Shown piece after piece: positions 12,501 through 23,923 of a stretch of DNA of 64,000 nt. How positions within the stretch are numbered: the stretch's first letter is position 1; each line of letters opens with the position of its first letter. Origin of the DNA: Quercus robur (lineage: Eukaryota > Streptophyta > Magnoliopsida > Fagales > Fagaceae); the NCBI RefSeq assembly GCF_932294415.1, contig NC_065536.1:33345354-33409353 (forward strand). The letters are read 5' to 3'. The translations under genes were made by a program, and so were the position numbers. Below the pieces are notes generated by a model. That model worked only from the letters and a program-made list of their open reading frames with translations. It did no database searches and was not told where the DNA came from.

Positions 12501-14431
12501 ATTACAAGTTGGATTCGATTCCTGTAGTGCTTGTCATCGACCCCATAACTGGTCAGAAAATGCGTTCCTGGTGTGGAATGGTTCAACCTGAGCGGTTGCT
12601 GGAGGTATGTGTCATGGGCATGCATATCCTTGTATTGGAAAAGGGGCTAAGGATTTTCGTATAAAACTTGTACCCAAGCTTGAGTTATATTGCATTGCTA
12701 ACCACAGAAAGTTTCCTGTCAATTGTAGGATCTGTTACCCTTCATGGATGGTGGCCCCAAAGATCATCACATAACTTTGTCTAATAAACGTCCAAGAGAA
12801 AGTTCTTCAACTCCTCCTCAAAGAAGTAAAGGTGTGTAAAGGTTTCAAATTTCGGTGCTCTGACTTCACAAAAAGAGTAATGATGAAATAGAGCTGCAGG
12901 CTATTTTCTGATATATTAACTAATACACAAAATATTACAGACAATTTGTAAGGTGATTCTTTATTGCTAGTGTTTGTCTAGAAGGGAGGATGGAAAAATG
13001 GGAGAAGAGAATATATAGGAAGGATAGAAAAGATATCAATTTTTTGAGAGGATAGAAAATAATTATAGATTTCTTTTGCTTGGTTGAGAAGGAAAAATGA
13101 GAGGAAAAAAAATATGACTTTTTACCTTTCACTATTATGTTCTTTCCAATTAATTTTCATATTATTTGAAGATATAATGACACGAATATGCAAATAATCT
13201 ATTGCCAAGAGCCTTGTAGGGTTGGCACCTCTTGGTGTTTCCAACGGAGATATTCAGGATTCAAATCCCCCACCCCAATTATCAATGTATCAAATATGCA
13301 AATAATGTATTACCTTTCCATCCTCCCCCTTTTACACTACAGTAAAAGAAGGGAAGGCTTTTCTTTTCCATCCTTAAAGTTTTACCCGCAACCAAACATA
13401 CCATAAACTTCACACATCCAGGTTGTCTGTCAGTTTCACCTGATGAGAAGCATGCAATTTGGTAATTGATTCCTATTTTGCAAAATGAAAAGTTTCATGA
13501 CCTTGATGCTTTATTGATAACACTTTCTCAGGCAGATGTCAAGGACTGTATGTTGTTAGTTAGTATAAGTCTTGGCTTTTATTTTGCTTGAGTTTTGTCT
13601 TTGTAAAGAGGGATTCATTTGAGACATTTCTTCTTGTCAAAATGCATTGGGTTTCTTCTTGCTGGTTCAAGTCTATAATGTTCTTTTGTTGCAGATGAAA
13701 CAAATGTGGAGGATGAGGAAGTGCAACGGGCATTGGCTGCTTCTATGGAAGGCGTGAAAGACTCAAGTGGGATGACTACAAAAGACAAAGATGTAATTGT
13801 TACTGAAGAGGATAAAACATGCTCCACTAAGAAGGTGGAATATCCACCTCTGCCTGAAGAACCCAAGGGTGATAAGAACCTCCTTTGCAGGGTTGGATTC
13901 CGTCTTCCAGATGGACGGAGAGTCCAGAGAAATTTCTTCCGGACTGATTCAATACAGGTGAGAAGCTATTGAAGCTCATGTTATCTTGAATTATTTATTC
14001 TTTACCCATTTCTACAAATCAGTTGGTCTACATATTCAGTTGTCCATCTACTAGATGGCCCACATTAATAGTAAATATGTTTCTTGGATGTTTTTTGTTA
14101 TTTCCTAATAAACAGTCCCATTAAATGGAAACTAAGTTGTGTTGACCTTGTATGGGGAACTTCGTATCATCAATTAAGGATTGTTAAAAGTATTGTTTTT
14201 CTATCCCACCTCATAATGCTCAACTACTTCTCATATTTGGTTTTTGTTTTTGTTTTTGTTTTTCAGCTCCTGTGGTCGTTTTGCTATTCTCAACTAGAAG
14301 AAGCTGAGACAAGGCCATTTCGCTTGACACATGCAATCCCAGGAGCGTCAAGGTCTCTGGATTACAATAGCCAGTCAACTTTTGAGCAGTCTGGGCTGGC
14401 CAACTCTATGATCTCCGTTACATGGGACTGA
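563..14431 (+). CDS. PUX7: plant UBX domain-containing protein 7-like (CDC48/p97 adaptor), 10 exons
   Basis: Exons read from GT-AG sites with preserved phase: 563-664, 1779-1906, 2008-2121, 4083-4278, 9308-9385, 9558-9626, 12461-12604, 12729-12831, 13695-13957, 14267-14431 (TGA). Together they give 453 aa, close to the roughly 468 aa of Arabidopsis PUX7. Seen in order: an N-terminal UBA-like domain (about 5-50), a central thioredoxin-like UAS domain (about 165-300, with DKWLLVNLQ and [14 protein letters not shown]), a ubiquitin-interacting motif near 317-333 ([11 protein letters not shown]), and a C-terminal UBX domain (374-453). Proteins of this family recruit ubiquitylated substrates to the AAA ATPase CDC48/p97 in nucleus and cytosol. 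In the UBX S3/S4 loop the usual FPR motif is replaced by AIPG, as I recall for plant PUX7. No frameshift or missing exon was found, so the gene looks functional. Introns 3, 4 and 6 are enlarged by transposons. Confidence 0.93.
1200..1302 (+). mobile_element. 3' tail of an RTE-type LINE in intron 1
   Basis: The stretch resembles the 3' end of plant RTE-clade LINEs: a GGATCTATAGCCGGGCCA-like core followed by ACGGCTTAGTA and a TTGTTGTTG tail. It is a short truncated remnant with no coding part. Identification rests on the resemblance of this conserved tail only. Confidence 0.5.
3477..3878. repeat. near-perfect long hairpin (inverted repeat) in intron 3
   Basis: Arms at 3477-3668 and 3688-3878 are reverse complements over about 190 bp, separated by about 19 bp. 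By eye I find one mismatch (A/G in the CTTGTACTTG segment) and a 2-bp indel near the loop. The intron is transcribed with the UBX gene, so its RNA could fold into a long duplex. No target-site duplication or terminal motif was found, so it may be a local inverted duplication rather than a transposon. Confidence 0.85.
6150..7600 (-). mobile_element. 5'-truncated LINE (RT C-terminus and zf-RVT) in intron 4
   Basis: On the minus strand 7594-7256 encodes the C-terminal part of a plant LINE reverse transcriptase ([30 protein letters not shown]). From about 7140 to 6244 follow the downstream segment and the zf-RVT domain ([34 protein letters not shown]). The 3' end near 6150 reads CTATTACTTATCAAAA on the minus strand. 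The endonuclease and the RT active site are missing and stop codons interrupt the 6832-7140 part, so it is dead. It lies antisense to the UBX gene. Confidence 0.85.
7145..7260 (+). mobile_element. LINE 3' tail inserted in opposite orientation inside the LINE
   Basis: A plus-strand segment ending TTTTATTACTTATCC plus A's interrupts the minus-strand LINE between its RT and zf-RVT parts. It is nearly the reverse complement of the LINE tail at 7828-7960, sharing GAACATGATGTTCA and GTTCACCAT. I read it as a heavily 5'-truncated copy of the same LINE family inserted later in the opposite direction. Confidence 0.65.
7828..7960 (-). mobile_element. 5'-truncated LINE 3' tail
   Basis: Read on the minus strand this ends in CTTATTACTTATCCAAAAAAA, preceded by the GTTCACCATCGTGAACATGATGTTCA palindromic block shared with 7145-7260. 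It is a short dead copy of the family represented at 6150-7600. Confidence 0.6.
8807..8854 (+). mobile_element. ultra-short LINE-type insertion with 15-bp TSD
   Basis: Identical 15-bp direct repeats TAGTTGGAAAATGCT (8807-8821 and 8840-8854) flank only 18 bp, TACTTATC plus ten A's. The 8-bp body equals the 3' terminus of the LINE family in the same intron. This is the signature of target-primed reverse transcription that aborted almost immediately. Confidence 0.75.
10437..11820. mobile_element. non-autonomous Mutator-like element (1,384 bp) in intron 6
   Basis: Termini GGGCAAATTACAGTAAACC and GGTTTACTGTAATTTACCC are inverted repeats that stay similar for roughly 100 bp inward. The element is flanked by a perfect 9-bp target duplication TATTAATTA (10428-10436 and 11821-11829), the size expected of Mutator-like elements. 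No transposase is visible. The GC-richer interior (about 10,730-11,400) contains short open frames without recognisable homology and might be captured host sequence. Confidence 0.9.
13185..13311 (+). mobile_element. tRNA-derived SINE with 19-bp TSD in intron 8
   Basis: A body of about 90 bp (13204-13292) contains a Pol III B-box-like GGATTCAAATCCC. It is flanked by 19-bp direct repeats AATATGCAAATAATCTATT (13185-13203) and the same with one mismatch (13293-13311). The surrounding 12,990-13,410 stretch has weak inverted ends (AGGATGGAAAA / TTTTCCATCC) recalling the MITE at 18580. Confidence 0.75.
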
Positions 14432-16176
14432 AGAACATTATGTTTGGGAGTGGGACTGAAGAACATTTTGTTGGGGACTGTTTTTCGAGTTTCTTCAACT
14501 GGTAGAGTTGTGCATTGAAGAATTTTGGTTTGTCGTCGTTTCTCTGCTTGTTTTCTTCCCTTTTTGTTACTCCCTAGTCAGCATCCATTTAATTTGATGG
14601 TAAATTGAATCTCTTTAATTCTAAATTATGTACATACTCTTTATGTACGGGACATGAATCTCTAGATGTTTATGGTCTTCTTCTAATGTTCTCTCTGCTG
14701 TGTATATGGACGTTATTCTGTTTCTGTTGCTTAATTTAAAGCTGGTACTCTTGTGCTTATTAATTGAACCCAAATGGTTTCTTCTGAATTACAGACTGCC
14801 TATCTTACCAGCTTGCTTTTTCTCTTTTTGATTTTCTTTTCCACTATATACTGCCAGTAATTTTGTCAAATTGGCCTGTCTAGGATTATTCAGTTCGTTT
14901 ATTGGATAAAGATAAATAAATATGAAAATATGAGGACAAACGCCCTATCTGCAGAAATGAAATATTAGCATACACAAATGAACAGTCTTAAAAGTAGAAA
15001 GTTTAAGAAGCTAACTACTTGATTGGTTTGGGCAATCTTTTAGGATTATTAAGAATCTTGAGAGGGTTCTTCAATATTTCCATATTCAGTTGCAAAAATC
15101 TAGATGAAGTGGGCATACCTTTTGTGTGAATATAGATTCATTTTTCATAAGTGGTAGGTATTCACGTAATAACGTTTCCATGGTTTGGAATTATACCTTC
15201 AATTTAACACTTTTCTTAGCCTATATATGCAGGAAGTCATGAAATTAATGAAGTATAATATGTTGGACATTGTATTCATAAATATGAAGATATTTTAGGA
15301 AAAATAAATTTTTTATATAAGATTTTTAAGAATAAATCAGACATTCAGAAATTTTATTAGATTTCTAATTAAATAAATTTGGGCATAATTACATTTTTAG
15401 ACTTCTCTTTTTCAAAATTTATAATATAAAGACATTAAAGTTCTCAAACTAAACTTCACCTATGGATTATATTTCTCTCAAATGCAATGGCTAAACTGGC
15501 CAAGTTTGAACATTCACATCAGCCTCAAGGTAATTTTAGTAATTTGGTTTAGAAACTTTACTTTTACGACTTCAGCTAATGTATTATTCACAGACAACTA
15601 CATCAACTTCAATATTTGTTTTTTTTTTTTTTTAAATAAAATAAAACCCCACTGCCACTGTGATTCATTCAACCCATGAGAAACATCACGGTCCCAATTA
15701 GATTGTGGCGATCTTGAGCTCTTCCAAGCTATGTTTAGTCGATTTGGCTGTTGTGACACTGGTGGAGATCGAGTACTGGTCCAAGGTGGAGAGAGTACCA
15801 AGAGTTAAAGCTAGGTCAATATTTACCATTTGCACCGGGGTTTTGAGCCTATGCTTATTCGGTGTGCAGAGAGAGAGAGAGAGAGAGAGAGAGACGTTAA
15901 GAGAAATGAATATAAAATTTTTGTTAATGAAAAGTTGACTCAATATTTTGATTGAGACTACTGTTCATAAATTAGCTTGTTAGAGAGTTTATTGACGCTA
16001 ATACTAATGCTGATGCATGAGTGGTTTTGTGAGTTTAGTTCTAATTTTAGCTGAACATTTAGTTTGTTGAGTTTGATGAGAGTGCTAAATCGGTTTGTTT
16101 TTGTTTTGATTTTAGAGTCCTTGGCTTTTCATTATTGAGATGTAATTATGTTTGCACTAAAAAATATATATATATT

Positions 16177-16211
<35 letters not shown>

Positions 16212-16783
16212 ATATTTTTTGTTGATTAGGTTCGTATGTGGCCTTTTTTTTTTTAATTTAATTTTTTTTTTCATCTCCCTTTGGCTGATCTTCTGTTACT
16301 CTATATATAAGTCTGAGATTCATGATCATAAAATTATTATTTTAAATTGCCTTCATTATGGTAGTTTATTGCATGTTATAAATCACTTTTAACACATTGA
16401 TCCCAAAAGTTAAAAGTCCAGAGAGTAGTAGATTTTTGACCTATAAGCTGATGTAACGTGGCCTACAAGCTCATATTTAAGGTCTTAGGCAACAAACTAA
16501 AAACAATATTGCTTAATATCATATCAAAAAATTAAAGTGCCTTTGTGTATGAGACTGACACTAATAATGTGCTTAGTACTTTTGAGACCCTACACTATAT
16601 TAAATTACAAATGAGGAGGGGTCACACTCTAGAGCACATCACCATTATTGATGCCTACAACGTGGCACAAGCCTAGGTATCCAAAATCATAATAGCATTG
16701 GCACGTCACTAACAATGTGACACTGATTATGTTCACATGAGCTCTAGATATGTGAATTCTAGTTCCTACTATATACATATATA
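14432..16783. other. intergenic, no gene recognised
   Basis: This includes the 3' untranslated region of the UBX gene, then AT-rich DNA. A short open frame on both strands near 15700-15940 next to a GA repeat matches nothing I know, and TA repeats lie near 16160-16216. No transposon termini were defined. Confidence 0.5.
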
Positions 16784-16850
16784 CATATAAGATCATTCAT
16801 CAAAAAAAAAAATATATATATATATATATACACACATATAAGATCATTCA
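16784..16850 (+). mobile_element. ultra-short retroposon insertion with 16-bp TSD at a MITE end
   Basis: Direct repeats CATATAAGATCATTCA (16784-16799 and 16835-16850) flank 35 bp consisting of TC, an A run and a TA/CA microsatellite. The duplicated target includes the outer nine bases of the neighbouring MITE, so the insertion hit the boundary of an already resident MITE. Confidence 0.75.
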
Positions 16851-17010
16851 CATTGGGGTGTTAAAATAGCTGTTTTAACATCCCAAATACCAAAAAAGAC
16901 ACATCTGGATTTTTAAAACTTATAACCATTTTTTATTCCATGTCTCTCTCCTCTTTTAATAAAAAAAATTACTTTCATAATTCTCTTTCTTCTCTCTCGT
17001 CCTCCTCCTC

Positions 17011-17045
<35 letters not shown>

Positions 17046-17571
17046 ACCGATTGGTTTGCAATTTTGGGTGTTTGATTGGATTGTGGTTGTGGGTCGCCGA
17101 TTGGATTGTGGTCACAATGGCGAGATTGGGTTTTGATTATGGTGGCTATGCATAGGTTTGGTGGATCTTAGTGGTGGGTTTGGTGAAGCTTACCATGGTT
17201 GTGACTTGTTTGTGGGTTAATTTGGTTGTTATGGGTATTTGTGGTGATAGTGGGTATTTTGTAGTGGTCGATTTGGGTTTGGGTTTTCTAATAAGGGTAT
17301 TTGTTTTTTCTAATTTGGATTTGGAAGAGATCAGTTTATTTTGGTTGTGGGTATTTGGTTGGTTGGTGGGGGGTGGTGTTGTGGTGATAGGTGTGAGATT
17401 TTGAGTTGGCTGGGTTTTGGCTGATTTATATTATTTTTGTGAGTTAAATGAAAAAAAAAAGGGGGTAAGAGATGTGATTTAGGGTAGATTGTGAAATGGG
17501 TGTTAAAATAATTAAAGTAGTTTTTTGAGTGCTAAAATGAGGTGATTTTAGCATCATAGATGTGAACGCTC
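16842..17571. mobile_element. Tourist-like MITE, TSD TAA
   Basis: Ends GATCATTCACATTGGGGTG and the reverse complement of GAGCGTTCACATCTATGATG are terminal inverted repeats. TAA flanks both sides (16839-16841, 17572-17574). The interior has CT repeats and a GT-rich segment, with no transposase. A TWA target duplication fits the PIF/Harbinger (Tourist) group. Confidence 0.75.
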
Positions 17572-17623
17572 TAAGTGGAGTTTTTTTTTTTTTTTGGGGA
17601 GAGAGACATATAAGTGGAGTTTT
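17572..17623 (-). mobile_element. ultra-short retroposon insertion with 13-bp TSD
   Basis: Direct repeats TAAGTGGAGTTTT (17572-17584 and 17611-17623) flank 26 bp that read TATGTCTCTCTCCCC plus an A run on the minus strand. It abuts the MITE at 16842-17571. Confidence 0.65.
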
Positions 17624-17637
17624 GTATACACTCATTA

Positions 17638-18430
<793 letters not shown>

Positions 18431-18579
18431 TGCAAAATATATGTATATTAAGAAATAACAATGAGTGTTTAAGGAAGTATAGGGGAATTAAATGTGGGGA
18501 TTTAAGAAAAATCAGTTAACGTGACAAGTAATAACTCTACATTAATGACATGGTAAAAGAGTGTATTTGTTCACCTTTA

Positions 18580-19328
18580 GGCTTTGTTTGGTTGGAGGAA
18601 TGGAAAAGTGGGAGGATAGAAAATTGTGGGAGGATGGATAAATGGAAGAATGGAAAATATTTAGTTTTCCCTCTTGTGTGTTTGGTTGGAGGAGTGGAAA
18701 ATTGGGAGGATGAAAAACTTTTTTGTTTGGTTGGAGAGAAAAAGAGGAGGATGGAAAATGTAATTTATATAAATTGACTATTATGCCCTTGTTACATAAT
18801 AGGTAAGAAATAGATTTATTTATACTTATTAAATAATATAAAATTTATCACATCATATATATAAATTTATATTATTATTTTTATTATTATAATGTAAAAA
18901 TTACAATAGTGTACATATAAATTTAATTAGGCAAAAAATTTTGTAACCAACAAAAAGGTGGTTAGCAAATTTACACTACATTCAACTCACAAAAACGTGG
19001 TCAGCAAAGATGAAGGCTAGCAAACTTTAGTAAAGTCAATACAAAATCAAAAAATGAAAACAAAATAGAGAATGAAAATCAAGTGGGTAGGTGTGAATGT
19101 ACTGAGCGTAGGTGGGGAGGCTAAAATGGTAAAAATGCTGGGAGAGAACTTTTCTCTCCCAGCTTTTCGTCCCGAATTGGGAAGACATACATTTGTGGGC
19201 CCGGAGAGAAAGTTTTCTCCCGGTTTTCCACTCCCTCCCATTTTCCTCCATTCCCAAACAGCAGAAAATCCACATTTTCTCTCCTATATTTTCCATCCCT
19301 CCTAAATTCCATCCAACCAAACACAGTG
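18580..19328. mobile_element. PIF/Harbinger-like MITE (749 bp), TSD TTA
   Basis: Left end GGCTTTGTTTGGTTGG and right end CCAACCAAACACAGTG are inverted repeats. TTA flanks both sides (18577-18579 and 19329-19331). Subterminal GGAGGATGGAAAA motifs recur in both arms. There is no transposase. Open frames at 19036-19356 on both strands are palindrome shadows. Confidence 0.8.
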
Positions 19329-19332
19329 TTAG

Positions 19333-19545
19333 ATCTAATGAGAATTCACAGCGCACCCTTAGTGTGATCGTTATTTCATAAGTATAAGTGCTTGTGGGGA
19401 ATGAGGGGGAAAGGGCCGGAGTTCAAGTCTCTAGGTTGGAGTTTCACACACATACACACTTAGATTAGGATTGAGTAGAATTTCTATCTTATATATATAT
19501 ATATATATATAATTTTTTTTTTAAATAAAAAATCTAATGAGAATT
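19333..19545 (+). mobile_element. SINE with 14-bp TSD
   Basis: Direct repeats ATCTAATGAGAATT (19333-19346 and 19532-19545) flank 185 bp. The insert has an A-box-like region (TAGTGTGATCG), a B-box-like GAGTTCAAGTCTC, and ends in a TA/A-rich tail. It is inserted next to the right end of the 18580 MITE. Confidence 0.75.
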
Positions 19546-20299
19546 TATGGTCCTAAAAAGGTGTAACTTTTCTTAAGTTATAACTGAAATCTATCTTTTT
19601 ACATTAAATATTCACATTGATGTGAAAAGAAAAAAGGTGAACATGGTTTGTGAAACAATCATAGCCCTTGTATACAAATCTTAGGCAAAAATACAAATAC
19701 ACCATTTTAAGTTTTTAGTCTATTGTTATTTTTATGGTCAAAGTTTTATTATCTTTTTGATATTGTAAATTCATATTTGTTGCGACTCTTAATCTTTACT
19801 ATTTGTGAAATGTAATAATTTTAGTATCACATACTTTCTCACCTCTTTGCCACAATTGTCTTACGTGGCATATTGTAATTAATTAGTTGTTTATCATTGT
19901 TACATGGACCAATTATTATTTCTCTACCATTCATAGTCATGTAGTACAACTATGACAAAGTGTGTGCTAAAATTAATAAAATGCTAAAAGTATAAATTAT
20001 TCTACAAATTTTTAATATAGTAAATAGTTATTAATAAATAAAAAAATAATATTAGCGATAGAATTATAAAAAATAGTAAAAATTTGTCACATAATTTATA
20101 AAAATATTGTAAAAGTGAGAAAATAGTTTACTAGAGAGTAGCCCTTATGTAGAATTATTCAATGTACTTCGTCCCTACACTGTAATCACATTTTAACAGG
20201 CTTACTCCATCCAGACCCTGGTCCCCCACAATCGTCAAACAATATAAATTGCAAGAAAACGTCGCTCTCTGTATCTCTTCTTCTCTCTCTCTGATTGTG
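19546..20299. promoter_or_regulatory. promoter region of the trihelix gene
   Basis: AT-rich DNA without ORFs or defined repeats. A possible TATA motif (ATATAAAT) lies near 20240, about 70 bp before the start codon, followed by a CT-rich leader (TCTCTTCTTCTCTCTC) typical of plant 5' UTRs. Confidence 0.4.
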
Positions 20300-20335
20300 A
20301 TGCCAAAGCCATGTCTGATCCTCCCAAAACATTAA
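20300..20335 (+). other. upstream ORF overlapping the trihelix start codon
   Basis: ATG at 20300 opens an 11-codon frame (MPKPCLILPKH) that ends with TAA at 20333-20335, 22 bases beyond the main ATG at 20311 and in another frame. If transcribed, ribosomes that initiate here would pass the main start, so it could lower translation of the transcription factor. Confidence 0.6.
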
Positions 20336-23300
20336 AACCATCAAACATACCACCACTCAAATCACCCATCACCACCACTTCTTCATCACCCGTACTCCGA
20401 GAGCACCGCAAAGGCAACTGGACAGTCCAAGAAACACTCATTCTAATCACTGCAAAGAAGCTAGACGAAGAACGCAGAGTCAAACCCACCCAAACAACAC
20501 CTGATCCGACCAAAACACCATGCAAACCTGGAAGCGAGCTCAGGTGGAAGTGGGTCGAGAACTATTGCTGGAACCATGGGTGTTTGAGGAGCCAAACCCA
20601 GTGCAATGACAAATGGGACAACCTCCTCAGAGAATATAAAAAAGTCCGAGACTACGAGTCCAAATCCAACTCCTCTAACGAATCATTCCCATCTTATTGG
20701 GACTTAGAGAAGCAACATCGAAAAGATCGAAACTTGCCCTCTAATATGTCCTTTGAAGTCTTTCAAGCCCTCGACCAAGTCTTACAAAGAAGATATTCAC
20801 AAACAAGTACACAACCAGCAGAGCCAGTAGTTTCTTTTGCTCGTTCTCCAGCTCCGGCGACTGAGGCGACAGTTCCTCCGGTGGTTTCAGGTACTGCAGA
20901 AATGCCCCAGGTGAAAGAGCTTTTCTTTTTGTGTTTGCTTTCTAAAAAAAAATATATATTTGTTTATTTGTTTGGTCAAAGTTGCAGGGTTTGAAAGCTC
21001 TGTCACATTTATTAATAACCCATTGTCTTATGCTATAGTACGAGCATTACTTTTTTGCATGAATATGTGAACCGTTGGATTATTATATTTAAAATAGTAA
21101 AGTGTTAGATATTGGTACAATTCTCAGTTCCATGGAATCTTTGTGGAGTCTACGGTGTAGGATATATAGAGTGGAATCTTAAGTGCACGGATATTCGAGA
21201 AGTAATGAGATTTCAGATTAGTATTTAAATTGGTTTCAGAAAGGAGCTGGGGTACACAATCATGCAGACCACTGTGTTTAACACTAGCTCATGACTTTTT
21301 TTGTGATTTTTTTTGAAGTTTAAAGAAAATTTATACAGTTAAAATAAGTATGACCAAAGACTAATCATATTATTTTGATCAAGTATGTATAATAATAGTT
21401 TTATACATTTTTTTCTCAAAAAAAAAAAAAATAGTTTTATACATTTGTACAAGTAATTCAGATAAAATATTGAGGAGTATAAATACTTAGGAATATAAGA
21501 ACATTAAAACCGTTCTGCGCCACTTTAATTTGCATTTCTTACTATTCATAGTATTATCTCCATCCAATTATGAATTTCAATCATCTGTTGATAGATAAAG
21601 GTTTGAAATTGAGTGATAAATGGAAAAAAAAAATTAAGAATTAAATAGGAAATTTAAATGCATGTTCAAAATTTATTAACTAACTTTTTTTTTTTTTTTT
21701 TTTTGAGAGAGAGTTTCAACCTATGGTATCCGCTCCTGATAATTGCTCTTTATTATCAGACCAAGACACCAATCAGTTTTTGGTGTAGGTGGGGATTGAA
21801 CCACAGATCTCTTATACAACCACCAGAGACTTTACCAGTTGAGCTAACTTGATTTCATTTCTTTGTGGCATATATGTTACTTAGGAAAATTCTTAGTTTA
21901 CATTATACTAGCAATCTATGATTTACATTATAGATTAGACCAAACAAATATGTAGAATGCTGTATACTTTTTGCACATGTGTATAATATTGTACCTTTGT
22001 TTTTTTGATACCATTATACATATTTATTTAGTCTATAATATAAGATTTACATTGATAATACAATGTAAAGTTATAATTTTTCTGTTACTTATATATTGAC
22101 AAAATAAAGGCACATAATATTTTATTGAAATGACCCACCAATATTATTGAATTTCTAAGCCCCCCCTTTCTTTCCCCAATCTCCACGTGGTTCCACCACT
22201 GCTCATGGGTTCAATAATTCATCCAACAACGTTCTTGAGATAGAGAAACATTGTATCTAACCGTAGTTAACATATGTGACTTAATATGAATTTTCTTAAG
22301 TAAAAAGTGCAAGTCTCATGGGATGAGTATGTCGTAGGAAAATACCCAAAAAAAATAAAACACAAAAATTGTGGACTAAGGTCTAGAGAGTCATAGCCTC
22401 ATAGACTGGTAGAGCCTTACATGTACTGACCCACTGGCAACAGCATATGCTCACATGGTATCCAATACTTATCTTTTTACAGATGTACTAGAAAGTACCA
22501 ATAGATTTACAGTCTCTAACTAGTACCAAAAATCTAATTAGAATGCAACTTCGTATATTATGTTTGTATGCTATTGAAAAAATTAATTTATATATATTTT
22601 TTCAAGTTAATGAGATTGTGGAAATCTTTTTTTGTTTAAATACTTAAAAATTTAATTTAGTGGGTTCCAGTTAGTTTAACTGGTAAAGTTATTAATGGTG
22701 GTATAAGAGATCTTAGGTGAGTAAACGTCATAAGTTGAAACTCTATCAAAAAAAAAAAAATTTAACGTTTAAGTTAGAGTATGGTGTTTTTATGATATTT
22801 GTTAATAAGTTATTTTAAGAAAGTTTTGATATTACATTTATAGTAAATATAAATAATTATTTTAAAAAAATTCCTTTTGTTTTTAATTTTAATTTTTCAC
22901 AAATTTTTTAAAAAGTATTTCCTAAATAAAAACATTTAGGGTATCAGTTAACAAAATCATTTGAAATTTACATTATCATTTATCCATCATGTACCTGTTA
23001 ATATTTTTTTTATTTGCTAAGTTTGTTAAACCTATCTTGTTTATTTAGAAATTGGATTGTAATTCAACTTATTATCAAAAGAATTATAGACTAAAATTAA
23101 ATAAGAAGTTTCAAAGAAGTTTCATATCTATTTTCACAACTATCTTATGTGACAGACTGTGACTGTGATTAATAGTCTGTCACTTTTATATAAATCCACA
23201 ATTTACTGTCAATTATATTAGATAGTTGTGAAAATGAATGTAAAACTGGTTGTGATCCTAATTTTTTTTTCCCAAAAAAAATGTACATTGGCAATATTAC

Positions 23301-23923
23301 TTTTTGAATGAGAAAGTTTATAAGCACAAATAATTGGACACCTACTAATGTGACAGATTGATAGTGATATGTAAAAAAGTGATGTTAATAGTAGGCTTTT
23401 AGATAAGAACCAGTAGATAAGAACCAGTATAAACTTGCAACATAACAAGTGTCAAAAATATTGTCAAATTTGGTGTGTGAGCGCAGATTGCTACTTTCTG
23501 AATTAGGCGAAGTACATAGTTATTTAACTCATCCCAAAGCCTATTAGGTTTTTGAATCACACTTTATGTTTCTAATCATTATCAAAATATTGTTTGATTC
23601 TAGAAGAGTCAGACTCGTCCGAGACAGAGTCGAGTGAAATGCATGACTCCAGTTCAAAACGCAGGAAAGTTAGAAGAAGAAGCATTGGTTCGACCATAAT
23701 GCGTAGCGCATTGGTATTGGCCCAAACATTTCGAGACTGTGAGGAGAAGAAAGAGAAGAGGCACCAAGAAGTAATGGAACTTGAACAACGAAGGCTTCAG
23801 ATTGAAGAAAAGCAAAATGAAGTGAACAGCCAAGGAATGACCAGTTTTGTAGCGGCCATGACCAACCTTTCAGGTGCAATTCAGTCACTCATTTCGGCCA
23901 GCCATGACAATGTCAATATGTGA
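20311..23923 (+). CDS. trihelix (GT/Myb-SANT-like) transcription factor, ASR3-like, 2 exons
   Basis: Exons 20311-20890 and 23604-23923 join across a 2,713-bp GT-AG intron in phase 1 to give 299 aa. The donor at 20891 restores the frame with the TTCTAG acceptor; the alternative donor at 20911 does not. The trihelix DNA-binding domain spans about 35-145, with three spaced tryptophans typical of the fold (W37, W81, W102; motifs GNWTVQETLILI, RWKWVENYCW, QCNDKWDNLLREYKKV). Exon 2 begins acidic and serine-rich, then has a likely nuclear localisation signal KRRKVRRR (212-219) and a charged helix (about 237-266) that may form a coiled coil, as in ASR3-type factors. It is probably a nuclear DNA-binding regulator; its targets are unknown. 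The intron carries two SINEs and one ultra-short insertion. Confidence 0.9.
21394..21446 (+). mobile_element. ultra-short retroposon insertion with 17-bp TSD
   Basis: Identical direct repeats AATAGTTTTATACATTT (21394-21410 and 21430-21446) flank 19 bp, TTTTCTC plus twelve A's. CTC followed by A's is the 3' end of the tRNA-derived SINE family found 270 bp downstream. Confidence 0.8.
21685..21852 (-). mobile_element. tRNA-derived SINE in the trihelix intron
   Basis: On the minus strand it begins with a tRNA-like head (GTTAGCTCAACTGGTAAAG is the A-box region, GTGGTTCAATCCCC the B box) and continues with ACACCAAAAACTGATTGGTG and GGTTGAAACTCTCTC. It ends in an A run of about 20. Length is about 168 bp. 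No certain target duplication was found. Confidence 0.85.
22646..22765 (+). mobile_element. shortened SINE of the same family
   Basis: The head TTAGTTTAACTGGTAAAG and the tail GTTGAAACTCTATC plus A's match the SINE at 21685, but the middle part is missing. AAAAATTTAA at 22646-22655 and 22756-22765 may be the target duplication. Confidence 0.65.

Noticed and set aside
15598-15943. Overlapping frames of 67-81 codons on both strands near a GA repeat
   Set aside because: No family resemblance, and both strands are open only because of composition.
20891-20994. Extension of the trihelix exon 1 into a C-terminal FFLCLLSKKKYIFVYLF tail
   Set aside because: This is intron read-through. The donor at 20891 restores phase with exon 2, which carries the family's typical C-terminus.
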